Shown: piece by piece, positions 24,802 through 34,523 of the stretch
Layout: every line of letters starts with the position of its first letter
Numbering within the stretch: position 1 is the first letter of the stretch
Assembly (NCBI GenBank): GCA_948891265.1
Contig: CAQUBD010000014.1
Location: 1 to 47,934 of the forward strand
Length of the DNA stretch: 47,934 nt
Direction of reading: 5' to 3'
Source of the DNA: an uncultured Clostridia bacterium
Lineage (GTDB): Bacteria; Bacillota; Clostridia; TANB77; CAG-508
The notes under the pieces: model-generated
What the model was told of the DNA's origin: nothing
Databases searched by the model: none
What the model saw: only the letters and a program-made list of their open reading frames with translations
Translations under genes and position numbers: made by a program

Positions 24802-25863
24802 TTATTCTTCATCACCCTTCAATCTCTCTGCTCTATCTGCAGCAATTAAATTATCTACCATTTCATCTATATTACCATTTAAGAAATTTTCCATTTGATA
24901 AATACTCATACCAATTCTATGGTCTGTAATTCTACCCTGAGGATAATTATAAGTTCTAATTTTTTCACTTCTATCACCAGAACCAACTTGAGATTTTCTA
25001 GCATTTGCTACTTCACTATCTTGTTTTTGTTTTTCAATCTCATATAATTTTGTTCTAAGCATTCTCATTGCATTATCTCTATTTTGGAATTGTGATCTTT
25101 CTGTCTGGCATTCAACAACAATTCCTGTTGGCTCATGTATAAGTCTAACAGCCGATGATGTTTTATTAATATGTTGTCCTCCTGCCCCTGATGAACGGAA
25201 AACTTCCATTTTTATATCAGCTGGATTAATTTCTATTTCAACATCTTCAACAACTGGAAGTACAGCAACTGTAGCAGTTGATGTATGAATTCTACCACTA
25301 CTCTCCGTATCTGGAACTCTTTGTACTCTGTGTACACCACTCTCAAATTTTAGTCTACTATATACACCTTTTCCAGTAACCATAAATGTTATTTCTTTAT
25401 ATCCGCCAAGTCCAGTTTCATTCTCATTTAAAACTTCTACTTTCCAATGTTTTGTTTCTGAATACATTGTATACATTCTAAACAATGTTCCTGCAAATAA
25501 CGCCGCTTCTTCTCCACCAGCACCTGCTCTAATTTCACATATAATATTTTTATCATCATCTGGATCTTTTGGAATTAATAAAAATTTTAATTCTTCTTCT
25601 ATTTTGGGTAATTTTTCTTTAGCTTCATAATATTCAGCCTCTGCTAATTCCTTAAGTTCTTTATCTTCCATCATTTCTTTAGCTTCTTCCATTGATTCTT
25701 TTACTTTTTTATATTCTCTAAATTTTAATACTACATCTTCTATGCTTGCATGTTCTTTCATCAATTTTTGCCATTCTGCCTGATTTGATATTACTTGTGG
25801 ATCACTAATTAATTTTGTTAATTCTTCATATCTTTTCTCTACAGCTTCTAACTTTTCAAACAT
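24802..25863 (-). CDS. prfA: Peptide chain release factor 1
   Basis: A 353-residue class I release factor that reads UAA and UAG. The peptidyl-tRNA hydrolysis motif GGQ is in RSSGAGGQHINKTSSAVRL, and the tip region GVHRVQRVPDTESSGRIHTS matches RF1 rather than RF2 (no internal frameshift site, as in prfB, is present). The N-terminal coiled coil (residues 1-100) is normal. Length is typical. The ATG at 25863 follows AAGGGAAGAAAG. The frequent partner prmC is not next to it here. Confidence 0.96.
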   Translation of the reverse strand: MFEKLEAVEKRYEELTKLISDPQVISNQAEWQKLMKEHASIEDVVLKFREYKKVKESMEEAKEMMEDKELKELAEAEYYEAKEKLPKIEEELKFLLIPKDPDDDKNIICEIRAGAGGEEAALFAGTLFRMYTMYSETKHWKVEVLNENETGLGGYKEITFMVTGKGVYSRLKFESGVHRVQRVPDTESSGRIHTSTATVAVLPVVEDVEIEINPADIKMEVFRSSGAGGQHINKTSSAVRLIHEPTGIVVECQTERSQFQNRDNAMRMLRTKLYEIEKQKQDSEVANARKSQVGSGDRSEKIRTYNYPQGRITDHRIGMSIYQMENFLNGNIDEMVDNLIAADRAERLKGDEE

Positions 25864-25983
25864 AATCTTTCTTCCCTTCTTTTCATTTTGTTCGTCGCAA
25901 CTTAAAAATTTTCTGAAATCTTAGTCTTACAAATTGCTTTTATATTATACACTATTTCTATTATATTTACAAGACAAATTTTT

Positions 25984-26013
25984 AGGGATATAACTTAATT
26001 AAGCTATATCCCT
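25984..26013. repeat. Palindromic hairpin downstream of the gene at 26023
   Basis: AGGGATATAACTTAA pairs with TTAAGCTATATCCCT at 14 of 15 positions. There is no T run on the minus strand, so a terminator role is doubtful. Confidence 0.45.
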
Positions 26014-26022
26014 AGATTATAA

Positions 26023-26448
26023 TTAATCAACATCTATGCAAACTGAAAGAATGACATTTTCTTCACCCTCAGCCAACTCAAATTCTTCATCACAACGATA
26101 TATAGGCTCAAATCCATCGTCCGTAAGTTTATCCTCCATTACACTTGAATATTTTAATAAACTTCTAACGCAATGAAACCAATTAATTTTAACAGGCTTT
26201 TTCTCACTTATAGTATTCATATAACCATCTTCATCAAAACATATTAACGTATCATTTATCTTACACAAAATTTCAAAGTCTCCGTCTTTATCAAGCTTTG
26301 CTACCAACTTAATAATATAAACTTTTGATGAACATTCCTCATATTTTTGATATTTTAGTAAACAGTCTTCAATTTTGAATACTGAATCCTTCCACTCATC
26401 GTTCCAGTATTCATCCCGTTCTTCCTTTAATAGTTCTCTAATATCCAT
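26023..26448 (-). CDS. Protein of unknown function
   Basis: A 141-residue acidic protein (WNDEWKDSVFKIEDCLLKYQ, then YRCDEEFELAEGEENVIL). No signal, membrane helix or known motif is visible. Four of five Cys lie in the first 70 residues but form no metal-site pattern. The ATG at 26448 follows AAAGGAGGATTATAATT, nearly the same leader as the frameshifted gene at 24579. It is flanked by prfA and the YhaN-like gene on the same strand, with gaps large enough to suggest separate transcription. Confidence 0.6.
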   Translation of the reverse strand: MDIRELLKEERDEYWNDEWKDSVFKIEDCLLKYQKYEECSSKVYIIKLVAKLDKDGDFEILCKINDTLICFDEDGYMNTISEKKPVKINWFHCVRSLLKYSSVMEDKLTDDGFEPIYRCDEEFELAEGEENVILSVCIDVD

Positions 26449-26509
26449 AATTATAATCCTCCTTTTGCTAAATACTTATTTAAGTTACATAAATAAGTAT
26501 ACAATATTC

Positions 26510-28465
26510 CTACAAATTTGTCAAATTATATTTCATTCCTAGTAAATTTAAAATTTCTTTTTCTCTATTAGTACATGTAAAAATAATAATTTGCCTATCC
26601 CTAAATTCACTATTTAAATATAATAATATATTCTTCAATCTCTCATCATCATAAAAAGCAAATGATTCATCTAATAAAATTGGTACTTTTTCATTTGACA
26701 TTTCATTAATCATAGAAAGTCTTAATGATAAGTATAATTGATCAATAGTACCTATACTCATTCTATTTACTGGTACATAATCTCCATTTTCTAGTTCTAC
26801 AATTAATCCATTATCTTCATTGAACATTACTTTATTGTATTTTTTATCTGTTATTTTAGAAATATTATTAGACAAATTCTCTGTAAATTTGGGGGTAACT
26901 GAATTTTTCATTTTTTCATAACTATCTGTCAAAATCTCCTTTGCAAAGTTCATACTTAAATTCAAATTTCTTAAAGCTAACATTTTTTCGTTATTATTAA
27001 CCAACTCTTCTTCTATTTTTGATAGACTATATAAGTTAGGTTCTATATTTCTTTTATCTAATTCTAGTGTATGTAATTTTAATTTTTTATCATTTATTTC
27101 TTTTTGTACTTTTTCAATCTCAAAATTTATATTTTCTAAATTTATTAAATCGTTTATTCTATTTCTCTCTATTCTACTTAAATACCTATTTATTATTTTC
27201 TCTTCTTCCAACTTTATTTTCAAATTAAAGTCATTTTTTATTTTATTCAATTCTTCATTCAAATTATTTAGACTATCTTCTATTATTTTCTTTTCATTTT
27301 CTAAATTAATTAATTCTAAATTCACTTTTTCAAAATTATTTTTTTCTATTGCTTCTTTATCTTTTATTTTCTTATTTTTATTATTTATTAAAAAATAATA
27401 AATAATTAAGAACACTGGTACTGTAAGAAGAAAAGTGAATTTAAAAATATTATTTTTTATAAAAATAAATTGTAAAATATTTATTAGGATTAATAAAATA
27501 AAAATAATATTTAATTGTTTTCTTTTTCTATTTTTATTATTTCTTATTTTTCTATTTTCTAAATTATCTTCTGAATATTTTTTAAAACTCTTTTCATAGT
27601 TATTTTTTAAATTATCTATTTTGTTATTTAATAAATTTATTTTTTCTAAATTCTCTTTTTTTATATTTTCTTTAATTTTTATCTTCTCTTTTTCTATATT
27701 TTCATTCTCGTTTAATAACTTGATCTCTTTTAAAAAATCACATTCATTTTCTAAACTTAAAACTTCCTCATTCAAATTATTCTCTTTGTCATCAAACTCA
27801 TATTTCAAATTTTTATATTTCTCTAACTCAGCTTTTTTAGCCTCCAAATCTTGTATTTTCCTGCTAATTACATTAATTGGCTTTTCCCTAGATCTTTCTG
27901 TTCCAATTTCATCTAATTGTCTCCTATTTATCCTATCTATCACTTTTTTAAATGATGTGTTGTCATCTCCTGTCTGTGATAAATTTGCAATTTTTTGTAT
28001 CAAAAAATTCTGAGTTTGACTTTCTAATTTTACTTCATTTTGATTTATAGCAAGTGTAGACAAAAATAATTCTTCATCAATTTTTGTCTGCTCATAAAAA
28101 AACTCATTGCCTTTATTTTTATCAATATTAAATTCTTTTGAAATGTCTTCCATATTTTCATTAAATATCTTAGGATTTTTTTTATTAAAATCTCTATATA
28201 TTTCAAACTTTTCTTTATTGTCTAGCTCATACTCTACTTTACCAGAAAATTCTTCTCCTATCCAAGGTTTATATTTTTCATAATCAGAAATCTCTTTACC
28301 CTTCTTATTTTTAGAAATTCCATAAAAAGAGTTTACTAAAAAATTAATTAGTGTAGACTTTCCAGATTCATTTTGTCCATAAATTATATTTATTCCATCT
28401 TCTAAATTAATCTCTTTTTCTTTTAACTTTCCATAAGAATTTATCTTTAATTTATTTATTTTCAA
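26510..28465 (-). CDS. YhaN/SbcC-like AAA ATPase with embedded membrane hairpin
   Basis: A 652-residue ABC-type ATPase of the Rad50/SbcC/YhaN group. Walker A YGQNESGKSTLINFLV lies near residue 31; the signature MSIGTIDQLYLSLRLSM and Walker B VPILLDESFAFYDD are near the C-terminus. The long middle is coiled coil, interrupted by two adjacent hydrophobic segments (LNIIFILLILINILQFIFI and FTFLLTVPVFLIIYYFL, roughly residues 320-365), so the protein is probably held at the membrane. The start is a TTG at 28465 after AAGGAGGAAGATT; the longer frame to 28534 overlaps the upstream gene without a ribosome site. It pairs with the nuclease-like gene at 28531-29616. Confidence 0.85.
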   Translation of the reverse strand: MKINKLKINSYGKLKEKEINLEDGINIIYGQNESGKSTLINFLVNSFYGISKNKKGKEISDYEKYKPWIGEEFSGKVEYELDNKEKFEIYRDFNKKNPKIFNENMEDISKEFNIDKNKGNEFFYEQTKIDEELFLSTLAINQNEVKLESQTQNFLIQKIANLSQTGDDNTSFKKVIDRINRRQLDEIGTERSREKPINVISRKIQDLEAKKAELEKYKNLKYEFDDKENNLNEEVLSLENECDFLKEIKLLNENENIEKEKIKIKENIKKENLEKINLLNNKIDNLKNNYEKSFKKYSEDNLENRKIRNNKNRKRKQLNIIFILLILINILQFIFIKNNIFKFTFLLTVPVFLIIYYFLINNKNKKIKDKEAIEKNNFEKVNLELINLENEKKIIEDSLNNLNEELNKIKNDFNLKIKLEEEKIINRYLSRIERNRINDLINLENINFEIEKVQKEINDKKLKLHTLELDKRNIEPNLYSLSKIEEELVNNNEKMLALRNLNLSMNFAKEILTDSYEKMKNSVTPKFTENLSNNISKITDKKYNKVMFNEDNGLIVELENGDYVPVNRMSIGTIDQLYLSLRLSMINEMSNEKVPILLDESFAFYDDERLKNILLYLNSEFRDRQIIIFTCTNREKEILNLLGMKYNLTNL

Positions 28466-28530
28466 AATCTTCCTCCTTATTAAATTATTACTTTTTCTCC
28501 ATGATGATTTTTTCCTCCGTCCCAAAATCA

Positions 28531-29616
28531 TCAATCTAGAGCTTCAAATCCAATTTCAACTGCTTTTTCGATTATCTTTTTATCTTCTTCTGATAAATTC
28601 TCTTCATTTAATCTTTCTAACATTTCTTTTGCAAATAAGCCTTTTAATGTATTCTCATTTGCCAATTTTTCTAAGTTATAATTTAGCTTCGTTTTATCTT
28701 TTACTTTTATTATTTTATCATTAGAAATTAGTTTATAGATATCATATTTATTAATTTCAAAATTTCTTTTTCCAATTAATACAATCTCTATTAATTCATT
28801 TTTCTCAAATTTCAATTCATTTATTTTTTCAATTAAATCTTCTTTAGAAATAACATCTGTAACATCAACTTCTTCTAATTTAAATTCAGTTACATCTAAT
28901 GGAACAAATTCTAAATCTATTTTATCTCTTTCTAAGTTTCCTACTATCATTCCATGTGAACCTAATTCATCAAATCCTAAAGAAATTGTTGAACCTGGAT
29001 AAACAATTCTTTGATTTTGTTCGTTATTATAGTCTAATTTATGTATGTGCCCTAAAGCAACATAATCAAAACCTTTATCTTGTAATACTTTTTTAGATAT
29101 TGGATTATACTCAATATCTCCGACAGAGCCCCCATCTAATGATCCATGTATTACTAAAATATTTAATTTATCTTTGTCTTCAATTTTTATATTCTCAATT
29201 CCACTATTTTTACAATAAAAATCATCAAATCCATATCCATAAATATTTGCATCTTCTAATTCAATCTTTTCTATTTCAGATTTAAATATCTTTACATTTT
29301 GATTCCAATTAAATTTGTTGTAATAAGAATTTTTTACATATGGATCATGATTTCCTGATGCTATGAATATATTAGTTTCTGGAATTTCTTTAAATAGATT
29401 ATTTATATATTCTATCGTTGACTTCTTTATATATTTTTGTTCATACAAATCACCTGAAATAAATAAATACTCTATATGATTTTCTTTTATATATTCAATC
29501 ACTTCTTTAAATGCTTTTCTTTGTTCTAACCTTCTTAAGTCTCCCAAACTTTCTTTATCTGCAAGATTTACAAATGGACTATCAAAGTGCATATCTGCTA
29601 TATGTACAAATTTCAT
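28531..29616 (-). CDS. YhaO/SbcD-like metallophosphoesterase (exonuclease)
   Basis: A 361-residue Mre11/SbcD-type phosphoesterase. Motifs: DMHFDSP (D-x-H), SGDLYEQ (G-D), SGNHDP (GNHD), IHGSLDG and GHIHK (G-H-x-H), all in the first 210 residues. The C-terminal 150 residues are a cap with alternating strands. With the YhaN-like ATPase next to it, it should process DNA ends or hairpins. The ATG at 29616 follows GGAGG; the frame continues a few codons upstream but lacks a better start. Confidence 0.88.
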   Translation of the reverse strand: MKFVHIADMHFDSPFVNLADKESLGDLRRLEQRKAFKEVIEYIKENHIEYLFISGDLYEQKYIKKSTIEYINNLFKEIPETNIFIASGNHDPYVKNSYYNKFNWNQNVKIFKSEIEKIELEDANIYGYGFDDFYCKNSGIENIKIEDKDKLNILVIHGSLDGGSVGDIEYNPISKKVLQDKGFDYVALGHIHKLDYNNEQNQRIVYPGSTISLGFDELGSHGMIVGNLERDKIDLEFVPLDVTEFKLEEVDVTDVISKEDLIEKINELKFEKNELIEIVLIGKRNFEINKYDIYKLISNDKIIKVKDKTKLNYNLEKLANENTLKGLFAKEMLERLNEENLSEEDKKIIEKAVEIGFEALD

Positions 29617-29720
29617 ACTTTCCTCCAATATTTTTAATTTCTGTATTTTTTATCTTCCCATTTTTTAAAGTTATAATATATACCAAAACTCAAATCTAAT
29701 ATTATTTGTATGGCAATCGC

Positions 29721-29927
29721 TTAAAAATCAGCTTGGTCTTATACACCAAATACTTTTTGATTTAATTTAATAAATATCATTAATATGTAGCTGACGCTTG
29801 ATTGGAATGAGATTTAGAATTTGTTTAGCTGTAGAATGAGGAATGCTCAGGGAAAAAGTTTATTATATTTATTAAATAAAAAATTACATAAAACTATCAT
29901 GGTGTATAAGACCAAGTTGATTTTTAA
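29721..29927. mobile_element. 207-bp element with 28-bp terminal inverted repeats (MITE-like)
   Basis: The ends 29721-29748 and 29900-29927 are inverted repeats with 27 of 28 bases matching (TTAAAAATCAGCTTGGTCTT…). The interior has no reading frame. It looks like a non-autonomous transposon; no full copy or transposase is in the window. Confidence 0.75.
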
Positions 29928-30019
29928 GTAATTTCCATATATTATTAGACTTTTTAATTTTATGTGTTATCATATATATGAAATGAAACACATAAATGTG
30001 TTGCGATATAAATTATGTT

Positions 30020-30061
30020 AAAGACACTACATTGCTTGCCCAAGCTAAATGTAGTGTCTTT
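30020..30061 (+). terminator. Strong orphan terminator hairpin
   Basis: A 14-bp outer stem (30020-30033 with 30048-30061) plus an inner GCTTG/CAAGC stem, then TTTTATTTATT on the plus strand. No plus-strand gene precedes it, so it may end a small RNA from about 29930-30061. I see no gene in 29617-30278. Confidence 0.7.
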
Positions 30062-30278
30062 TATTTATTCCTTTTTAGTGGTAACACTCACATCTACTTT
30101 TATCCCATTTCCTATAACCATTACTATACATTATATTTTTTTAAAAAACAAGCGAACATTGCAATTTTTATGGAACTCTTAATATCTAGTACTTTATATA
30201 TCAACATAATCTTATGGAAATTTTCATATATAAATGTTTATGAAATATTGAATATAACTATCAAACCATCAAAAAAAT

Positions 30279-30300
30279 AATTGCTGAAAACTCAACAATT
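30279..30300 (-). terminator. Terminator of the virD4-like operon
   Basis: An AATTGCTGA/TCAACAATT type stem with an AAAC loop, followed on the minus strand by ATTTTTTT. Confidence 0.65.
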
Positions 30301-30312
30301 ATTTTTTATCTT

Positions 30313-32377
30313 TTAATTTTCATCCATAGGTCCAAATAATTCATCAAACTTAGCCTCTAGCTCTTTTTGTAAATCATATGTATCCTCTTCCTCAGTTTCT
30401 TGAGGTATATTCGGAATATCAGGAACATCATCATCAAAGTTTAAATCTAATATTGTATCTAATGTGCTTTTATCTTCTTCAATAATTTCATCTACTTTTA
30501 TTTCATTTTTATTTGTATCTGGAATTACTGCTTTTTTCTCTTCCTTTTTATTTGTACCTATGTCATCAAATAAATCGTCTAAAGATTCAATATCTAAATT
30601 CTCTACTGCCTTCTCATCTTGTTCTTCTTTATATGGATTATATGGATTAAATTTCCTCCATGCCCCTCTATCTATCTTTCCTATATCATTATGGCTAATT
30701 CCATATCGTCCTAATTCCTTAGCCATAGAATGTTTAAAATAGTAAAATTTATTTGCCTTAACTGGTTTAATTCCTTTTTCAAAAATTATACATTGGTCAT
30801 TATCCATCCTTCTTAATTCATCTGGTGTCATAAGTGCTCTTGCCATTGTCTGTTCAGACTTACTATAACCTTGTCTCCACATATGTTTATCTTTATTTAC
30901 AGACCAACTGTCTCTTTCAATAGTTTTTTCACCTAGTGCTTTTGAGAAGTATTCAACTGTTTTATATGAGTTACTTCCTAAAAATACATGTGTATCACAG
31001 TTACCAATTATAGTCTCATAAGATTTCTCATAAACAGCTTCTAATTGATCTAAATTTTGTAAAATAACACTAAAGGAAATTCCTCTACTTCTTGATGTTG
31101 ATATTTTTTTATCAAAGTCTGGTACTTTACCAATATTAGCAAACTCGTCTAATATAAAATATGTTCTTTCTTTTAAAGCTCCACCATTTCTATCTGCAAA
31201 ATCATATAATTGTTGTATCATCTGTGAGAAGAATATTGTAAGTAAGAAATCATATGCTGTATGTGTATCTGATGATATAACATATACCGCTGTTTTTCTA
31301 CTTCCTATTGCTTCAAAGTCAATTGTATCTGTTGATGTCAATTCTGCAATTTCCTTTGAATCAAATTTACCAAGTTTTGATTGCAAAGAACTTAATATTG
31401 AGCCATATGTTTTTTCTGGAGCTATTTCAATTGATTTATAGTACATCCTTGCAGGATGGTCATATGGTAATTGTCCTATCAAATCGGAAAGTAAGTTACT
31501 TCCTCCATTTTTATTAGCAGCCCTTACTAATTCTGCACAACTTGCCAAGTTCTGTTCTTCTTCTGGTCTTGTTGCTATTAAATAATAAATTAATGCTTTT
31601 AATAACATCTCTGCCATATCATCCCAATATGGGTCTGAACCACTCTCTGTTTTTTGTCCTTTTACTACTGTATTTGCTATAACATCAACATCTAACTCTG
31701 ATGAAATATGCATTAACGGATTATATCCATCACTAAGCTGTGGTCTAACTAAATTTAATATTTTTATGTCATATCCATGCTCTCTTAAATATCCTGCTGT
31801 TTTATCATATAATTCACCTTTTGGGTCTGTAAAAATATATGAACCTAAACATTGATATGCATTTGGAATTGAATATGATGCAGATTTACCAGAACCTGAT
31901 CCGTCCAACTACAAGTACATTTACATTTCCTCTTTTATCTATTGGTAAGTAATTATCTTCTGCTAAAATAATTCCTTTATTTCTATTTAAAACCTGATAT
32001 TGTTCTCCTCTTTGGCTCCAATCACTTGACCCATGCTCTATATCTGAAAATTCATTTTTAGGAACTGATTTTGCAAATCCTATAAAATATATTACTACAT
32101 AAAATATTGTAAATCCTAATAAAAATGATATAAAGTTATGTGTTACTCCGTTTGTAAATATCCCTGCAAAAGTTCCAAATGGATTTGTCATATTTGAAAC
32201 TATTCTATCCATAAATATTTCTAATGAAAAACTTCCATTTGCGTTTGCTTGAAATGTAGTATATGAAAATGGCGCAACAAATACTATGACTAAAAACAGC
32301 CATAGTATTAAACATATTATAAATGATTTTCTATTTCTTCTCATTGCGCCTTCTATTTTATAATTCATAAATTCCAC
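30313..32377 (-). pseudogene. VirD4/TraG-type conjugative coupling ATPase, frameshifted in Walker A
   Basis: Two overlapping frames make up one T4SS coupling protein of about 687 residues. Part 1 (32377 to 31886): an N-terminal membrane pair, NRNKGIILAEDNYLPIDK and NVNVLVVG. Part 2 (31908 to 30313): GSGSGKSASYSIPNAY (end of Walker A), TDPKGELYD, the Walker B-like TYFILDEFANIG and SVILQNLDQLEAVY, typical of VirD4. At 31903 an extra C makes an in-frame CGG codon; skipping it gives VVGGSGSGKS. An acidic tail of 100 residues follows the ATPase. It has no relaxase or T4SS genes around it, only two small genes upstream, so it may be a relic, or an intact gene with an assembly error. Confidence 0.85.
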
Positions 32378-32396
32378 CTACTATCTTTTGTATTAT

Positions 32397-32675
32397 TTAT
32401 CTCTCACTAGATTCAATTTTTCTATTTTTTTGTTCTTTCATTATTGCCAATTGAATCTGTCTTCTTTTACTCTTTTCTTTATCTATTTTTACTTCATGAG
32501 TGCTTACTTTACTATCTATCGTTGGCATCTGAATATCTAATATCTCTACAGATGCATAAGAAATAACTTTTGTTGCATCTCCATTTTTTTGTCCTTTTTC
32601 TAATTTGTTATCTTTTGCTTGTATTCCAGAACAATTAATTATAATTTTGTTCCCCTCTACTGGGTTAACATTCAT
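32397..32675 (-). CDS. Small protein upstream of the coupling ATPase
   Basis: A 92-residue, soluble, Lys-rich protein with a C-terminal basic helix (KEKSKRRQIQLAIMKEQKNR). I do not recognise it. The ATG at 32675 follows GGGAGGAAGTTAA. It lies 19 bp ahead of the virD4-like gene and 13 bp after the gene at 32689-33210, so the three form one operon. A small accessory role in coupling or mobilisation is possible by position only. Confidence 0.6.
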   Translation of the reverse strand: MNVNPVEGNKIIINCSGIQAKDNKLEKGQKNGDATKVISYASVEILDIQMPTIDSKVSTHEVKIDKEKSKRRQIQLAIMKEQKNRKIESSER

Positions 32676-32688
32676 TTAACTTCCTCCC

Positions 32689-33210
32689 TTAATCTTCTTT
32701 CTTATCTCTTATTTCAAACGAAAAATAAGATTTATATGGTTTTAATTTACATTTACCTTTTACTTCATTTGTATCTTCATCAAAATAAAGTACAGGTTTT
32801 ACTTCTTCTGTAGTTTCAGGATCTATTACGCAAATAGGTCTCTTTAGATTTGGTGTATATCTAAAATTCTTTATTTCCTTTTCCTCTTCTGAATATATGC
32901 TGTCAAACTTTAATGCTGTAGGCTTTTTATTTATTGAAATTTTATCGTCTACCATTATAGCAGTATTAACAACTACCCTTTCTTGTGTAAAAGATAATAT
33001 TAGTAGCTCGTCCTCATATGTAGGAAAGTCAACATAAAATGTTTTCCTTGTCACATTATCCCTTATTTCCTCTGTATAGTCTAATCTATCTACTGTATAC
33101 TTGGGATACTCTTTTAAAAATTCTTTTGGAGTTTTATTTATTTGATAAATTACAGTATTTACTCCCTTTGGATCTGTTATGCTAAAATGCTTTCCTTGTA
33201 TATTGTCCAT
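32689..33210 (-). CDS. Unknown protein in the coupling-ATPase operon
   Basis: A 173-residue, beta-rich, soluble protein (TFYVDFPTYEDELLILSFTQ, then KKPTALKFDSIYSEEEKEIK) without a signal peptide or known motif. The ATG at 33210 follows AGTGAGGTG. It is the first gene of a three-gene unit ending with the VirD4-like ATPase. I know of no function; its constant company with a VirD4-type gene would be worth checking. Confidence 0.6.
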   Translation of the reverse strand: MDNIQGKHFSITDPKGVNTVIYQINKTPKEFLKEYPKYTVDRLDYTEEIRDNVTRKTFYVDFPTYEDELLILSFTQERVVVNTAIMVDDKISINKKPTALKFDSIYSEEEKEIKNFRYTPNLKRPICVIDPETTEEVKPVLYFDEDTNEVKGKCKLKPYKSYFSFEIRDKKED

Positions 33211-33321
33211 TTTTACACCTCACTTCTATGATTCAACCCATAGTTCATCTTCTGTTACATAACTACTTATAATTATACTTGATTTATAAGCATTTGTCAA
33301 TATTTTATTTATGTAAATTTC

Positions 33322-34197
33322 CTATTTTATGTTTCTTGGATTAAATCTTGACATTTCTTTTAATTTTTCAAACATTTCTTTTTCATCTAATTCTAAATTC
33401 TTTGGAACCATTATTTTTACTTCTGCAACTAAATCTCCTCTGCCACCTTTTCCATCTTTATATCCTTTATTTGGTATTTTTACTTTTTCTCCACTTTGTA
33501 TTCCCTGTGGTATATATATTTTTGTATCTCCATCAATTGTCTCTATATTAACTCTTGTTCCTAAAGCCGCTTCCCATGGAGAAAGTTTCAAATCAGTTTT
33601 TAAATCACATCCATATAATTTAAAAACTTTACTATTTTCTATATCTATTTTTATAAATAGATCTCCGTTCTTTCCTCCATTAACTCCTCTTTTACCTTGT
33701 CCAATTAATCTTATTTTTTCTCCACTTCTTATACCTTCAGGTATTTTTACTGAAAAAGTCTTTATTTTTCCTTCAATAGTTCTTAAAGAAATTTTCTTTT
33801 CTGCTCCATAGAAAGCCTCTTCTAAGCTTACCTTTATTTCTGTTTCTACATTATCCCCTTTAATAGCATTTTTTTTCCTTTGATATTTTATATTATTATC
33901 TTCAGATTCTATATTTCCTAAAAATATATCAAAGATATTTTTTCCTTTGATTTTTTGATAATTTTTTACGTTATTTCTTGAATTCCAAACTCTATCATAT
34001 TTTCGTTTAGATGCTGGAACAGATAATACTCTATATGCTTCATTAATATCTTTTATTCTCTCTTCTGCCAAAACATCTCCTACATTTAAGTCTGGATGAT
34101 ATTTTTTCGCAACAGTTCTATATGCAGTTTTTATTTCATCTATTGAAACTTTACTTGTATTCAATTCCAACAATTTATAATAATCTTTATATTTCAT
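33322..34197 (-). CDS. DnaJ-family co-chaperone, CbpA type
   Basis: A 291-residue protein. The J domain (residues 1-68) has the HPD motif in KKYHPDLN. After a charged linker (about 69-115) come the two C-terminal beta domains (VSLEEAFYGAEKKISLRT, then LSPWEAALGTRVNIETIDG). The four-Cys zinc region of true DnaJ is missing, as in CbpA and class B Hsp40s. It stimulates the ATPase of DnaK and hands over unfolded proteins. The ATG at 34197 is preceded by GGGAGGATGTTAA. It is not in the dnaK operon here. Confidence 0.9.
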   Translation of the reverse strand: MKYKDYYKLLELNTSKVSIDEIKTAYRTVAKKYHPDLNVGDVLAEERIKDINEAYRVLSVPASKRKYDRVWNSRNNVKNYQKIKGKNIFDIFLGNIESEDNNIKYQRKKNAIKGDNVETEIKVSLEEAFYGAEKKISLRTIEGKIKTFSVKIPEGIRSGEKIRLIGQGKRGVNGGKNGDLFIKIDIENSKVFKLYGCDLKTDLKLSPWEAALGTRVNIETIDGDTKIYIPQGIQSGEKVKIPNKGYKDGKGGRGDLVAEVKIMVPKNLELDEKEMFEKLKEMSRFNPRNIK

Positions 34198-34294
34198 TTA
34201 ACATCCTCCCTAAAATCAGGTATTTATATTATAACACAAAATTGAAAAAAATCCATAGATTTTTATGGATTTCTTAATTTTTATTTATTATATC

Positions 34295-34474
34295 GTTACA
34301 ATTCACAGTTTAATTAAATTGCTAGCAAAAGCTTATAATAGAAAACGTGAAAATCAAGCGAATGTAAAGTAATCAATTTAGAATTTCTGTGATGATTAGC
34401 TCGCCCCGAGCTTGTTTGAACGTTTTTTATTATAAGCTTTTTTAGTTCGATTTTGGGTGGCTGTGAATTGTAAC
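34295..34474. mobile_element. 180-bp inverted-repeat element (MITE-like), family A copy 1
   Basis: Perfect 14-bp terminal repeats GTTACAATTCACAG (34295-34308) and 34461-34474. An inner pair AAAAGCTTATAATA (34327-34340) and 34428-34441 encloses a core. 34379-34421 is identical, inverted, to 47458-47500 over 43 bases and includes a GC-rich palindrome AGCTCGCCCCGAGCT. There is no coding capacity in 34198-34523. Confidence 0.8.
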
Positions 34475-34523
34475 ATTATATTACTTATTAATATAGAATA
34501 GCTAAAAAGGGGCTTTAAAAAAA

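Noticed and set aside
24802..25863. RF2 instead of RF1
   Set aside because: No in-frame stop/frameshift signal near the N-terminus, and the tip motif fits RF1.
33329..33811. 160-codon plus-strand frame
   Set aside because: Antisense to the DnaJ-like gene, low-complexity composition, no ribosome site.
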